The notes under the pieces were generated by a model. It was not told the origin of the DNA. It did no database searches and saw nothing but the letters and a program-made list of their open reading frames with translations. A stretch of DNA of 64,000 nucleotides from Sequoia sempervirens. Lineage: Eukaryota > Streptophyta > Pinopsida > Cupressales > Cupressaceae. A program made the position numbers and the translations under genes. The stretch covers positions 1-64,000 of the forward strand of contig VDFB02321303.1 of NCBI GenBank assembly GCA_007258455.2, in the 5' to 3' direction. This document shows positions 22,909 through 35,234 of the stretch, in pieces (within the stretch, counting starts at the first letter, position 1; the number at the start of each line of letters is the position of its first letter).

Positions 22909-23872
22909 TGTAGACACATGAAATTGACATCACACATATTTAATCAAATCATATTCACCTATCAATTAAATAAATCAAGTTTATTTGATTGATCTCCTAA
23001 AGTTTCTTCATTTAATTAAATCAAATGTATTTAATTAAATGGATGATGCATCAATTTATCCCCTTTTGATTTAAATAAATCCAAGTATCTAAGTCAAAAG
23101 TCAAAATCATCTAATCCTCTCTTAAATTAATCAAACCATGATTAATTCTAATCCAAATCCTCTTTTCTCTAGATTTTACAACTTGCGCACATAAATCAAT
23201 TTGATTGATTTATTAAATCCTCCTTTTCATTCAAAATAACACCTTTAAGGGAATATTCTCCCAATTTGAATTTTCCCTCCCACATGTCTTGTCCTCCAAC
23301 ATAGCATTAACTCCTCTTAAATTGTCTCTTACATGTCTCCCACTTGGCATTTAAGACCTTTTTTCTCCCTCCAACAAACCATCTTTTGAATTTCAAATCT
23401 GCCCCTCTTTAGCACATTGACCAAGATGTACAAAACCTTCATCCTATCACATATTAACAAATGGAATCTTGTCATTGGCTCATATTTTGTTCCACATCCT
23501 CCATCTCTTGCATTCTTCCATCATGTTCTCCTATAAATGGATAGCTCTTTTACTAATTTGAGGGACACAAGTTATGCACTTTTAAATTCGCCATCTTCAT
23601 AGCATCTTCAAGGAATTTTCATCATTTGGCTTATCAAGAGTTGGGAAAGGGCTACTTTCCACATCAAAGTAGCACCAATCCACTATAGGATAGGTATGCA
23701 TCATGCTTTCTGGTATGCTTGCAATCCATTTATCTAATCTTTTGTTTTTTTGATTGCATTATGAGGCATGTTGAGGTATTTCATAGGGATATTATGTTTT
23801 ATTTACTTTAAATAACAACCCAAGCTAATATGTGTGTCAAAGTTTAAGTATTTTTCAGCTTTGACATCTACG
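22909..23872 (+). mobile_element. Solo LTR inserted in LINE 1, with 5-bp target-site duplication
   Basis: The LTR starts TGTAGACACATG and ends GACATCTACG, giving near-perfect terminal inverted repeats (TGTAGA and TCTACG). It is flanked by GGAAT at 22,904-22,908 and GGAAT at 23,873-23,877. Removing it and one GGAAT joins THFLRWN to NALTSGEYKLKDGY in one frame, as expected for this LINE domain. It is 964 bp and related to the A-family LTRs. No internal sequence remains, so recombination between two LTRs is likely. Confidence 0.93.
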
Positions 23873-24990
23873 GGAATGCTTTGACAAGTGGGGAGTACAA
23901 ACTGAAAGATGGCTATGCCATAATGTTAGAGATAGGGATGTTTGAATCCAAGTTTCCTGTACATCTTTGTTGGAACAAAACTTGTCTCCTGAAGGCAGGC
24001 CTATTCACCTAGGCTACAACACAAGGAAGGGTACTCATGGTGGACATGCTTGTAAAGTTTGGATATAAAAGGTGCATAAGGTGCACATTTTGCAAATAGG
24101 CAGAAGAAACAATAGATCATTTTTTTTTGAATTGTGAATACACTCAAGAATATTGGAAGTGGTTATGCTCTAAACTTTAGTGGTAGTTGGCATTTCTTGG
24201 CCACTTGTTAGAAATGCTCAATAGTAGGCCAACACCCTAAAATCAATAATTGTTTGTATATCTAAAAATCACAATCCCTTCAATTGATATCTAGGAAGTT
24301 TGGAAGGAGAGAAAAGGATGCATTTTTTAGGTTAAGGAAATGATAGTTCATAGGTTGTGGAAAAAAATTGGGGCTAGTATTGTGGAATTTACTAATGCAA
24401 GCTTGGAAGAACCAAGTTCAAAGAAGATGATTTATTTTGTATGGGATGCAATAGAAAGATGGAACTGGTTTGTATTGAAAATTTCAACATTTGTTGGGGG
24501 AGGAGGTTCAAATTAAATGGAGAACAAAAGGAAGGTATGCTAGTTTCCACCATAATTGGGGTGGGAAAAAATTAACTTTGATAGGGCTACCAAAGGTAAC
24601 CCTAGCATTTTGGGAGTAGGATGTGTAGTGGGAGATAGAAAGAGTGGAATTATGAGCAAGTTGGTGGCTTCACTCCCCATGGGAACAAACAATGCAACAA
24701 AATTCCAAGTGCTAATCATGGGTTTGGGGCTTTGCAAAGAGTTGAACATAAGAATGCTAGCAATCAAAGGGGATTCAACCTAGGTGATCAATGCATTGTG
24801 TTTGAGATAGGTACCAAATTAGAAATTAGGAGAAAAACTAGAGGTCACTCTAAGCTTGGTAGGTGGCTTAGATCTTGTGACATTCAACCAAATTTACAAA
24901 GAACACAATACTAATGTGGACCAAATACCCAACATGGGAGCAGATGCAATCACACTCAAAGATATAAATAAATTCTCTAAGAAACAATAG
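23873..24990 (+). pseudogene. LINE 1 continuation: zinc-binding RT tail and RNase H
   Basis: After the solo LTR the LINE frame resumes at NALTSGEYKLKDGYAIM. The zf-RVT module is visible at 24,071-24,170 as RCIRCTFCK, a stop, then EETIDHFFLNCEYTQEYW. The RNase H domain runs from about 24,556, with KINFDRATKGNPS, TNNATKFQVLIMGLGLCKEL and AIKGDST. The expected acidic residue after the TNN motif is Lys here. TAG and frame breaks follow, and the domain ends near NMGADAITLKD (24,935-24,963). The protein is dead. Confidence 0.82.
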
Positions 24991-26414
24991 TGGGTAGATG
25001 GGTGGGCGACCCCTCACAAGTATGTTTGGGGGGTCTGTGACTATCAGGGTGAAAAGGTGGCTAAAGGGATTACTTGTTTGGCAAGTTGACAGTGGAAGGG
25101 ATATACCATGTTGGCTTGGAAGGATTATTTGATTGGGTAGTACCCATTTTGGTAGTCTAGGTGGATATCGTACAAGGTGTTGGCGTCATATCCTACACAA
25201 TGAAGATATTCCTAATTTTATGGCAAGGAAAGGTGATGAAGATTTCTGTTTACACAGAGGATCAACATATAAGTTTTGAGTCCTTTCAGGGGATGAAAAT
25301 CGCTCCCTTCAATGCTCAAGTGATGACAAGGCATTATTCCAAAGATGGAATCCAGTGAATTGTACACGACAGGACTTCGCAATGATGTTGAGATAGTTGG
25401 GGGAATTACATTAAAGATCTCCCATGGCAACATACAATTTTCATCACTTTAGAATTCAACATATTTACATTTGGCTTGTAGAAAATGGATGAAAGTGTGG
25501 CAAAAAGGTCTAGTTCATTGCAGTGATGTCTTCCAATTCATTGGTGGGCTTGGGTGCTAAAACCCCAATCCATTTCAATTGTGAGCTACAACATGTAGCA
25601 TTTCATAGGATTACCAACTAGAGGCTCAAGCACATTCTTCACACTATTGATCACCTCATGGTGGTGGTGGTTAATATGGTGCTAGGGAAAGGTCACTTGG
25701 TTTAGAATAAGATGTCGTGGGTCAACACAAACAATGTTTCTCACTTCTTGGCATTGTTACTTGACATATACATGGCCAAGGTGGAGGCAAGGGTGTTGAT
25801 GCATGGCCTAGTCAGGGAAGAGTTTCTTGGAGGGCTAGATGAAGTTCTTCAAGCAAAAATTCATGGGGTGGGCATTCTTCACCCAAGAGATTTGGTGTTG
25901 GTAAAGGTTCTTGGTTAAGTGGTGAATTGTTATCCCTTTTTGCTAGAATTCAAATGTATGCCTTTGATTTATCAAAAGCAATTGACAGTAGTGGTGGTTG
26001 GTTTCCTAAAGAAAATTCTAATATTGGAGGTTGTGGAGGGTTTCGATTGGGTTCCACAATTTGAAGCTTATGCAAAAGAAATTGGGTTTAACTAAGTTCA
26101 TCAACACATGTGATGGTAATTGTTAAATTGTCATCTAGTTTTTGTCTTTCTTTGGTGTATTTTGATGTTGTAGTGAAGTGTGTTTTCCTATTGTGAAGCA
26201 TATAATGGCAATTATGATGTAAATGTGTAGTCCCTTTGGAAACTTAGTGCAATGATGTATAGTTGTAAAGGGTTAGCTTGGTCTCTGTCTGGGGTTGGGT
26301 GTGTCAACCAACCTTCTAGTCATTTTGGTGTTTCTATGAGCTAGTGAACACACTAGAAAATATTTTTTCTGGGGGGCTATCAATGTATTCTTTTTTTATA
26401 AATTAATACAAAAA
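24991..26414 (+). other. LINE 1 tail with an unrecognised coding-like stretch
   Basis: Beyond RNase H a reading frame can be followed with few stops from about 25,170 to 25,916. It includes HILHNEDIPNFMARKGDED, CTRQDFAMMLR and an open piece of 68 codons from 25,712 (MSWVNTNNVSHFLALLLDIY onward). I recognise no domain. It may be a C-terminal extension of the LINE or a separate decayed insertion. The element seems to end near 26,414 after TTTTTTTATAAATTAATACA, which resembles an eroded 3' tail. Confidence 0.45.
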
Positions 26415-27645
26415 CGCTACCTTATGTACAAAGGAGTAAATATTTTCTCTATCATATACTTTTAGAATTATAAGGAATTTGTATAACATCCTTAATTAAA
26501 CCACTCCACAAGAACCTAACAAACTAATCTTTAAATAATTTAAACTAATATGTATTGTAAAATAGCTAGAGATTATCTACAATATTATTTAAAACCAATC
26601 TCATATAAGTATATTGACCATTGGTAAGAGTGGCTATGGTTTCCTTGAATTCTTTTTTTCTAGAAATAATTTATTAAACATTAAAAATTGAGTGTCTTTT
26701 AAAGCATGCGACAGTTAATAATATAATTAGTAAACAAGTGACTAATAGTACTTGTGGATGTAGATTATGTAGAGATTTTCAAGAATTATGTTCTCTTCCT
26801 TTTATTGATGAATCATAAAGTGTTATTTGAAATATTGATTCTAAACTCTTTTATACAAGTGACATCCAAAAGCATTATAAAAACTATTATTTAAACTATA
26901 AAATATCATTTTTCTTAAAAAAATAAATAATTTTTTGCCATATATAAAATATTGTGATATTTCTTAAGAATATAAATATTTTGATTTTTGGTCAATAATA
27001 AAACAATTGGTATTCAAATACTACATAAATTGTATTAGAAAATGAAAACTTGTTGAGAGTAGCTACCATGAATAGATAACTAACCAATGGGCCCAACCAT
27101 TACTCCACAAGGTGTTGTGACAATTTTAATGAAGAATATTAAATAATAAATAATTATTCTATTCTATAGTGCACACAATTAGGATAGCATTGTTAAAATA
27201 CCACATTCAATAGGCATCTAAGAAAAATGTTTAGTGTTCATACAATGATTCCAAAGGCAATAAAAAGTGAATGTTTAGTGTTCACATAATGATTCCAAAG
27301 GAACTAACAAGTGAATATATTATTGTGGGAATTTCTCATCCCATCACATAATGTTTTCACATCAGTGAGTGCTATTAATGAAAAAGTTCCCACTAGTTGA
27401 CATGTGATATGTTCAAAAGGTAGTAATGGTTGGATCTACCACAGTAATGAGAACATAATAAAATATTTTTTTGGAAGTTGATTGGTTTGAGTTTCAAGCA
27501 CCCTAATTATTTCACTCAACCTAATATCTAGCTAGTCCCAAAATTTATAGTTATTCCTAGAAAAACATAGGTATGAAATAGTGTATGCTTTGGATGCCCA
27601 AATCGTAACTCATTTGATATTATGACACTACAAATTCATTGACAA
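26415..27645. other. AT-rich spacer, no gene seen
   Basis: No open frame or domain is visible. A 44-bp unit containing TGTTTAGTGTTCA, then ATGATTCCAAAGG, is present twice (27,228 and 27,272). The rest is ordinary AT-rich sequence. Confidence 0.5.
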
Positions 27646-27789
27646 GGTATCAAATGTTTATTTGGAGATCAAAGATAAAGAATTGACTGTCAATAATGTG
27701 GGGAAATTTGAAATTTCTCAAACCTTGTTCAAAAGCTGGCGAGGCTTCACTTACCAAATAGGATATTCATTTAGGAGACTAATAAATAT

Positions 27790-28560
27790 TCTATGGAGAG
27801 AATGAGTAATTTCACTTCCAAACTTTGGTGGAGAAGTCAATGCTAGTGTATTGGCCCTCAAGGTAATGCAGGGGGTGTTGCTTTGTATTGGAACCCACTA
27901 AATACTAGCCCTCTTTAGTGGATTATTAGTAAGTATCACCTTTTGTCTCACATTCAATATATTTGGAGTTTATCTCCTTTATACCCTTGGATGGTTTCTT
28001 GAGATTTTAATTCTTTAATTTTATTGTTGATTTAGAGGAAAAGAGGGGAGTGTTGCAAAGGTTAGATTCATCAAGTACTCTTATTAGAGAAAACATTTAT
28101 TCCTTAAATCTTGTGGGCATTAAGCATAATAATATGGTGAGTTTACTTGGAATAATAGGAGATGTGGCTAGGACTCAATTGTAGAGAGGGTAGTTAGGTT
28201 CTTGGTTTCTATTTTTTAGATTGGTGGTAAATATGGTACTAGTTCTAAGATATTAGATTTGCAAGGGCTTTAAACACTAGTCAATTAAGCTCTTAGCTTT
28301 ATTTGCACGTGTTGCTAAACTTCCATGTTTTATATTTCAACTTATGTGGTTATGGGAACCACTTATTTAGGATCTTTATGGTATATTGGCGGCATCAAAT
28401 TAGACCTAAATTTGACACAATAATGTATTATTCTTTCAACCAATTCCAATTTATGAAGTAGTAGCTCAAGAAGTGGAATATGCAGTGTTTTGGAAATATC
28501 TTTCATCCCAAAGTTGCTACTTAGGCTAGCCTAGATGATATTACCCATGAGATTAGAGAA
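27790..28560 (+). pseudogene. LINE 2 endonuclease domain remnant
   Basis: The apurinic-type endonuclease would nick the target DNA. Signs are GNAGGVALYWNP at about 27,870, WMVS-stop-DFNSL at 27,989-28,013 (where WxxxGDFN is usual) and TWNNRRCG at 28,147-28,170. The Gly before Asp has become a TGA stop. Several other stops and at least two frame changes are present. Confidence 0.75.
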
Positions 28561-28619
28561 TATGGTATTTTTGAAGAATCCATAAAGCAAGAATAGATGG
28601 CCTTGAAGGCTTTAGAGTA

Positions 28620-29940
28620 ATGGAAATCACAGGAGGAGATCTAATGGAAACAAAGGGCCCAAATATAATGGATTCAATAAGGGGATAGAAATACAACTTT
28701 CTTCTTTAATTCTATTAAGACTAGGAGGTATTGGAATGTGATCTTGCCTCTTGTGTCTTCCAAGGGAGATCATTTGGTTTCTCTTTGGGATATTTCTAGA
28801 GATCCTTCATAGTACTATGCCTCTCTATTTAGGGAGGGCTCTCCTAATTTATTCAAAGAGGAAAACCATATTCTAGCATTCATTCCTTCTCTTGTTTTTT
28901 GGAAATGAATGAGCACCTTATGAGACCTATATCCCTAGATGAATTGGAGTGAATCATTTTTTAGATGAAGAGACAAAAACCTCTGGTCCTAATGGGTTTT
29001 TAATAGAATTCTTTTACGAATTCTAGGAAATTATAAATTGGATTTATTGGAGGTGGTTCAAGAATCTCAAAGGAATAAATAGATGTTGAGGGTCATGAAC
29101 TCTACTTTTCTTTCTATTATTCCTAAATATGAAGGGGCTAATAGGTTGATTCTATTTAGACCCATATCTATATGTAATGTGATTTATAAGGTATTTTCTA
29201 TGATGATTATGGAAAGGATGAAGTGATGAATTAGTAGGATCTTCTCTAAAGAACAAGGAGGGTTTGTGGCTAATAGAAAAATCTTGGATGGAGCGGTCAT
29301 TGCAGTTGAGACCATAAACTCCATGGTAGATTCAAAAAATAAAGCTATGTTTATTAAACTAGATGTGGCTAGGGCCTATGATAGGTTAAAATGGTGTTTC
29401 CTTTGAAAGGTTCTCAGTGCTTTTGGTTTTGATGAGGAATGGGTCAAGTGGGTGATGATATTTGTTAATTCCACTTCTTTATTCATGCTTGTTAATGGTG
29501 AGATTTTCATCTTGTTTGGTGCATCTAAAGGTCTTTGGTAAAGTGTTCATTCATATGCATGCTTATTTATTATTTTGGCAAAAGGTCTGGGGAGAGTAAT
29601 TAAGAGTCATATTAATCAATGCTCTATCCAAGGGTGGAGTTGGGCCAATGGCTTACCTTCATAGATGCATTTATAGTTTGCTAATGTTACTACTTTGATG
29701 GGTGTGACTACAATTAGAGATGCTACTAATTTTCATCAAGTGTTGGACATATATCTTATAGAAGACCAACATATCAATGAAGGTAAATCCTCTAATTATT
29801 TCTTCAACACCCCATGCTTATTTAGGAATGAATTTCTTGTATTCTTAGATTCTAGATTGAAAATATTCCTATTAGCTTTCAAGTGGCACATCTCTCTCTG
29901 TTGGAACCATTTCTATGGGTTCTTAGAAACGCATTCTACA
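28620..29940 (+). pseudogene. LINE 2 reverse transcriptase, catalytic motif lost
   Basis: The frame shows NTTFFFNSIKTRR, PISICNVIYKVFSMMIMERM, FSKEQGGFVANRKILDGAVIAVET and the motif A text FIKLDVARAYDRLKW (about 29,350-29,395), with its Asp kept. The FADD motif reads FANV at 29,677-29,688, so the catalytic pair is gone. The LPS-stop-MHL phrase and other stops break the frame. The thumb region is weak after 29,900. Confidence 0.85.
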
Positions 29941-31870
29941 TAATTTTTAGGTGAAAATACATCACTAGACCATAAATGGTTGTCCTTTGTGGGATGAGTA
30001 TTTCTTTTAAAGTATACAATTCAGGTTCTTCCTAATTACAAGTGTATACTTTAGGTGGCCACTCCTAGTTTTAATAGGCATATTGATTCTCCAACAAGAT
30101 AATTCTTATGAGCTATTAGTTTGGCTTATTTGAAGTGGATTCTAGTTAAGTGGGAGATTGTTTGAAAGCCAAAATAGGAAGGGATCCTTGGGTTGTGACA
30201 CACTATCCTTAATGGTTAGGCATTATTTGCTATTATATTGGAGATGGTACAATGAATAGGATCATGTCTAGGAAAACATTATCTCTAAAAAAATACATTA
30301 AGGCGGTGGCAAAAGAAGAGGTTCCAAAGATTTCTCTATTACAGAAAGGGTCTATCATTTTGAAAACTCTTAAAAAGGGAGCCATGTTGATCAAGGGAGG
30401 TTTGTTGTGGATTTGTATCAAGGGAACTGAAGATCTCTTTTTGTATGATTCTTGGGATGCCTTTCCCCCAATTATCACCATGTGTCCTCATTTGTTGGAC
30501 CTTTATCATCATTTATTAGAGGTTAGAGAGTTCAAGGTTATGGACTTTAAATCAAACCAATTATGGGAGCATGTGGGAGTGTCTAGATGGAGGGATCCAG
30601 TTGAGTATCTAGATAGGGGATCAGGTGCACACCAAACAAAGTTAAGAAATATTTTAGTTGGTAGAGAGTGTATCTCTTTTAGAGATATTGATATTCTATC
30701 TTGGAGTCCAGATCCCAAGGGGATCTATGTAGTGGCTAGTGGATATTAGTAGTTCAACTATGAAAAATATGGGGGTGGGTGGAAGTCTTGTGGTGGAAAA
30801 ATGTTTGAGATAAATTTTACTGGGCTAAGTCTAACTTCTTTTTGTTGATTCTTGATTAGAATAAGTGCCTCACTTTGGATAACCTTCAAAAGCATGGTTT
30901 TCAAGGACCATTTGTATATATTCTTCGTGGTAATAGTGAAGAAGACTCATCCCATTTTTTTCTCCAATGCTCATTTTGCAATGCCAGATGGTACCTATGT
31001 TGGAGTCTTTGGAGGAAAGGTTTTGTTCATGCTTCTTTTGTGATTGAATTCTAGAGAAGGCTTGGGAGGCATTCGATATAAGATTCATTTCTTCAAGCTA
31101 TGTGGAATATTGACTACTCTTTTATTCTCTCACAAATATGGCTAGAATGGAATCCTAGGATCTTTTAGGGAAGTAAGTTGTTGATTCAAAAAGTATGCTA
31201 GAGGGTTGTTGTCATGGTTCAAGTGATTGTGCAAGATAAATCTAAATTATCCCTCATTTTTAAGAAGGGGGGCGAAGAGACAGTGAAGATTTTAGGTTTG
31301 CAAGGCCTTGTGTGAGGAGGTAGCACTAATCCATAAAGAAAAATGAGATAGAAGGTCAATGGTTCCCTCCTCGAGCTGATATTTAAAGATTAATACAAAT
31401 GGTTCTTCTAGAGGAAATCTTGGGCATGCTAGGATTGGTGGAGTTGGAAGGGATAGCTTTGATAAGGTCGTTGAACCTTCTTCTCCATTTCTAAGGGGTG
31501 GAAAAACTAATAACCTCATGGAAGGAATGATTATTCTTTATACTATTGAAAGAGATTTTTCTCTTGGTTGGCATAAGATCATTTGTGAGTTAGGTTCTCG
31601 AATCGTAGTTAATTTGTTGAATGAGTAGAGATTGGATGGATTTAACTGGCATCTTTCCTTTGTGGCTAGATCGATTCTTAGATTGAGTTCCATGTTAGAT
31701 TTTATCCCCTTTACTCATATCCCATGAGAGTGGAGTAGGTTTGCTAGTTATTTGGCCAAATGGTCTTCTTGAGAATGTGGAGATTGGTAGATTGGAAGTT
31801 GGGAGCAATTATCCCAGGATTATTCCCAAGGGCTAGATAGGATGATTACTGGGGATATGGTCAAATGATG
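29941..31870 (+). pseudogene. LINE 2 C-terminal part with RNase H
   Basis: An open piece of 165 codons at 30,252-30,749 contains GGLLWICIKGTEDLFLYDSWDAFPP and ends SPDPKGIYVVASGY, the region before the zinc-binding tail. Cysteine text around 30,960-31,010 fits zf-RVT. RNase H runs from about 31,380: KINTNGSSRGN, GGKTNNLMEGMIILYTIE, IICELGSRIVVNLLNE and FTHIP-stop-EWSRFASYLAKW. The first catalytic Asp has become Asn (NTNGSS). Many TAG and TGA stops are present. Confidence 0.8.
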
Positions 31871-32030
31871 TTATTTGATTGGCCAAATTTTTTGGGGGTT
31901 TTTGCTCCCTTTGTGGATGGTTGATGGTTCTAGATTTTTGTCTATTGCATTGGGTACCTTTTAAGGACTAGACTTTCTCTGTATGATTGGTTATTATTGA
32001 TTCAATAAATTTTTATCCATTTATTGAAAA

Positions 32031-32425
32031 AATAGTAGGGTTAAAAACTATTAATATCTTTAATATTTTTATTTTTATTTTTATTTTTTTCATTTGAAAA
32101 AATTAAATGCAATTCTTCCTCCCTGTGGAAGCCCTCCTTTTATTTTATGTTTTTCAAATCTTTTATTTATGAGTAAAATAATATTATAATTTAAATCTCT
32201 TTTTCAATTCTTTATTTTCTCAATAGATTCATTTATATTTAACATTGCTAATAATATATTGTTATTAACATAATAGTAAATCACTATATATTATTAATAA
32301 TAATATATTTATATAATAAATAATAATATAAATGTCAATTACTATATTAATAAAAGTAATAATACATATTAATTATTTATATATTAATTTATATAATAAT
32401 ATATAATTATTAATAGTAATATTTG
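32031..32425. repeat. AT-rich low-complexity tract
   Basis: This interval is almost entirely A and T, built on TTATTTTTA and TAATAATATATTA units. It is a simple-sequence expansion next to the LINE 2 tail. Similar AT runs continue at 32,555-32,690 on the far side of the SINE-like segment. Confidence 0.7.
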
Positions 32426-32515
32426 AGGCTCATTGAATAGTGTAATGGTTAAGTGGTGGCATTGTTGTTGTGGCCACCAAGATTCAAGTTTCTCCTAGGC
32501 TAATATGATCACATG
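32426..32515 (+). mobile_element. Possible tRNA-derived SINE or tRNA pseudogene
   Basis: TAGTGTAATGGTTAAG at 32,438-32,453 fits an RNA polymerase III A box. AGATTCAAGTTTC at 32,480-32,492 differs from the B box GGGTTCGAATCCC only by transitions. Between them GGTGGC and GCCACC form a 6-bp stem where an anticodon arm would be. An AT-rich, TAATAATAA-bearing stretch follows, as at many SINE ends. It could also be a decayed tRNA gene. Confidence 0.45.
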
Positions 32516-32689
32516 CACTATTCCTTCTCTAATCCAATATGCTTATAGCTTGATAATAATAATAATCTATTACTATACTATATGTAAATATATTATTACT
32601 ATTTATGAAATAAAATATTATTATTATGTGATTTTTAATATTATTATTTATATTATAATAAGTAATATATTATTTATTTATTTATAAGG

Positions 32690-34565
32690 AAGGACTCAGA
32701 GGGGAAACTCCCTTTGTATTACATGAAAAATGAGAGGTACATTAGTTTGCACAAAGCTAGGCTTTTCAAGCCTCTAGATAGATTAGACTATTGGCCAGAT
32801 CATTGAATCTTATAGATTGTTCAGGGTTTAAGAGATTAGCATAGTTGCTTAAGTAGAAATGAAAGGCTAGTGACTTCCTTTTGGCAGCAACCGTGTCAAA
32901 GTCCCCCTTGATTCACATGATAGGATTGATTACATCCTCATCTGTAATGTGAAATAGATGTTTTATTTCATCCTTTGGGCTCTCTTGTAGACAACCGTAG
33001 ACAAGCTTGACATCCTTTTTATTTGCCATAGCAGAATATTAACCTCAGATAGCGCCTAGATTATCGGCTACCTATGGAAAATATATATCCCTCCATTGCA
33101 AAGCATTGTTTACCTTGGAAATGACAACTATCCCAAGATTGCAGATATCGACTGCAGCCTCGAGATCTTCTATCATGCTTGCATCTATTTTTTCGGGACA
33201 TTCCATTCCTTTATCACTCTTTATATCAGACTTTAGGGTTGCTTTGAGGCCAGCCAATTGATCGGCCCTACCAGTAGAGATGATAGCTGCATCCTGAACT
33301 GCACCACTATTTCCCAAAAGATTTGCTGCTCGATTCGATTCCCCATACGTGTGGCAGATAAAAGTCACATGCACCTCATGCATCAATTCTCTTAATTTTT
33401 TATGGCTTAGGCTGGAGATCCCATATCCCAATCTGTCCATTTTTAATGGCTGTTACTACAACCAAGAAGTCACATTCCATTTCAAGTTCTGATAATCCCT
33501 AATCTTTAATCATTTGTAGCCTGCACAAGATGGCTACGATTTCGAACGTGTTATTTGTTCCCTCGTCTAGTTTTGGTGGTATTTCCCATATAAGATCTCT
33601 GGTGTTGTTTTTGATTAAGCACCTAGCACCAAATTTCCTCGGGTTTCCCCGAATGGCCCCATCCGTATTTAGCTTGAATCTTCTGTTGGGTGGAAGAAAC
33701 CTTTAGGCACCAATCCTATTCACATTAGAATCCGATGCAAAATATTAAGATGGGGGAAACTTCAAAGATTTCAAAATTTCTACCGGTGCCTCATCCCAAA
33801 GTGTGAATTTGGATTTCCTTTGATCTTTCACATGTGCGTTCAACCATTTCACGATATTCTTTTCTATCAACTCTGTTACTTCATATACCTATTTTGACTT
33901 CTAGCTAAATATTCTTTTGTTCCTCTTTTTCCATATGTTCCAAATGATGATGATCTGGCCTACCATCCTGTGGCTCGGAAGGACACTTTTTCTCTTGTGG
34001 CCAACTTAGGAACTATCCATTAGGTTATCTTGGAAAGGACTTATCCACCTTAGTTTTTGAAACAACCAATTCTAGCATCTGCTAGCGAACATAAAATTCA
34101 AAAGGAGATGATCAATTCTTTCCTTTCCAGCTTTATGTAGAACACACCACTTAGAGCCTTCTATTCCTTGAATCTTTTTCAGTTTGTCACCAGTAAGAAT
34201 ACGATGGTATAGAGCCATCAATGCGAAGGCTCCCGCTTTAAGGAGGACCCATTTACTCAACATAATTTCCGAGGCCATTTATTCTCCATTGCCAAAGTTT
34301 GAATTTGGTAACCTAATTGTACACTGTATCGACGAGATTCAGTGCCACATCATATGATCTTGTCCCTTTCATTATTAATTCATATAGACCTGCCTTCAAG
34401 AACTTCACTTGAACATTGTTTGACACTATCATCAATCGAAAGAGTGTTGAATGTTGGAGTTAGTCTCCAAGTTCCTAATTTAATTCTCTGTATACTTTCC
34501 TATTTTCTTTTTAATCAATCTCTTGTGCAATGCAGCTTATGTGCCTTCCGACTCACTCCAAAACA
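32690..34565 (-). pseudogene. LINE 3, reverse strand, 5'-truncated (zf-RVT and RNase H)
   Basis: On the minus strand the protein starts near 34,560 with GTWRLTPTFNTLSIDDSV. It then shows the zinc-binding RT tail at 34,278-34,072 (FALMALYHRILTGDKLKK, WCVLHKAGKERIDHLLL). RNase H starts at about 33,690: FKLNTDGAIRGNPRKFGARC, EGTNNTFEIVAIL and LEMECDFLVVV, with the Asp, Glu and Asp catalytic residues kept. A 122-codon open end (33,440-33,072) has HVTFICHTYGESNRAANLL, the RNase H C-terminus. A TAG and frame breaks lie between. The 3' UTR ends near 32,690 in CCTTCCTTATAAATAAATAA. Confidence 0.85.
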
Positions 34566-34900
34566 GGAGAATTTTTTGTAAACAAAACTATATATATAAT
34601 ATTCATTGTAGATCTTCACATCATAGCATATTAATGTTTTGGTTTTTTGTTGCTGTCCCAAACTTTCTGAGCATACGAATAGAGGGAAGGCCATATAAAA
34701 TATAAAAAAAATGAAAAGAAGAGTCTAGACATATATAACAGGGGTAGTTTTAAAAGGACAGCATATGTTAAAAACAGAGTAGAAGTATTACTACAGCCAG
34801 AGCAAGGTAATAGCCAGACCATGGCAATGTTTTGTGGAGTTTGCATAAAAGGGTAGTAGCTTTGTTTTATAGATCAGATTTGTATGGCTTTTAATATATA

Positions 34901-35136
34901 TGAATGAATGAATATATGCAATATTGAAAGCAAGTTGTTTTTAACATTTGTTTTATCAGATTTTTGTTTTATCTCTTCTTTGTTTTTCCTTTCTTTCTTC
35001 CTATGCCTCTAGCCATTGGTGATGAATGAATGAATATATGCAATATTGAAAGCAAGTTGTTTTTAATATTTTTTTATCAGATTTTTGTTTTATCTCTTCT
35101 TTGTTTTTCCTTTCTTTCTTCCTCTGCCTCTAGCCA
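34901..35136 (+). repeat. Copia LTR 3' end with a 122-bp tandem duplication
   Basis: The segment with GAATATATGCAATATTGAAA, TATCAGATTTTTGTTTTATC and CTCTAGCCATT is present twice, with AATATATGCAATATTG at 34,911 and 35,033, a period of 122 bp. The second copy ends at the CA of TAGCCA (about 35,136), four bases before the primer site. The first copy is the extra one, because it lacks a primer site. Confidence 0.75.
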
Positions 35137-35140
35137 TTAG

Positions 35141-35152
35141 TGGTATCAAAGC
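35141..35152 (+). other. Primer-binding site of the plus-strand copia element
   Basis: TGGTATCAAAGC differs by one transition from TGGTATCAGAGC, which pairs with initiator tRNA-Met. It stands between the LTR end and gag, which starts at 35,235. Confidence 0.85.
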
Positions 35153-35234
35153 TGAAGGTCAGTAGTGTTTAAGATTTTCAAAGGTTTTTCAAAGAGTTAA
35201 AAGGGCTTTTCAAGCAAGTTATTTGCAGTCAGTC

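Larger units (their letters stand above)
27646..32030 (+). mobile_element. LINE 2 (L1-type non-LTR retrotransposon with RNase H), decayed
   Basis: Pieces of endonuclease, reverse transcriptase, zinc-binding tail and RNase H follow one another in the right order on the plus strand, with many stops. No ORF1 is seen. The 3' end lies near 32,030 in AATAAATTTTTATCCATTTATTG, followed by an A-run. It is a second LINE, distinct from LINE 1, and retains more of the protein. Confidence 0.85.

Noticed and set aside
24540..24767. Minus-strand frame opposite the LINE 1 RNase H
   Set aside because: The plus strand gives the clear RNase H motifs; the minus frame has no domain.
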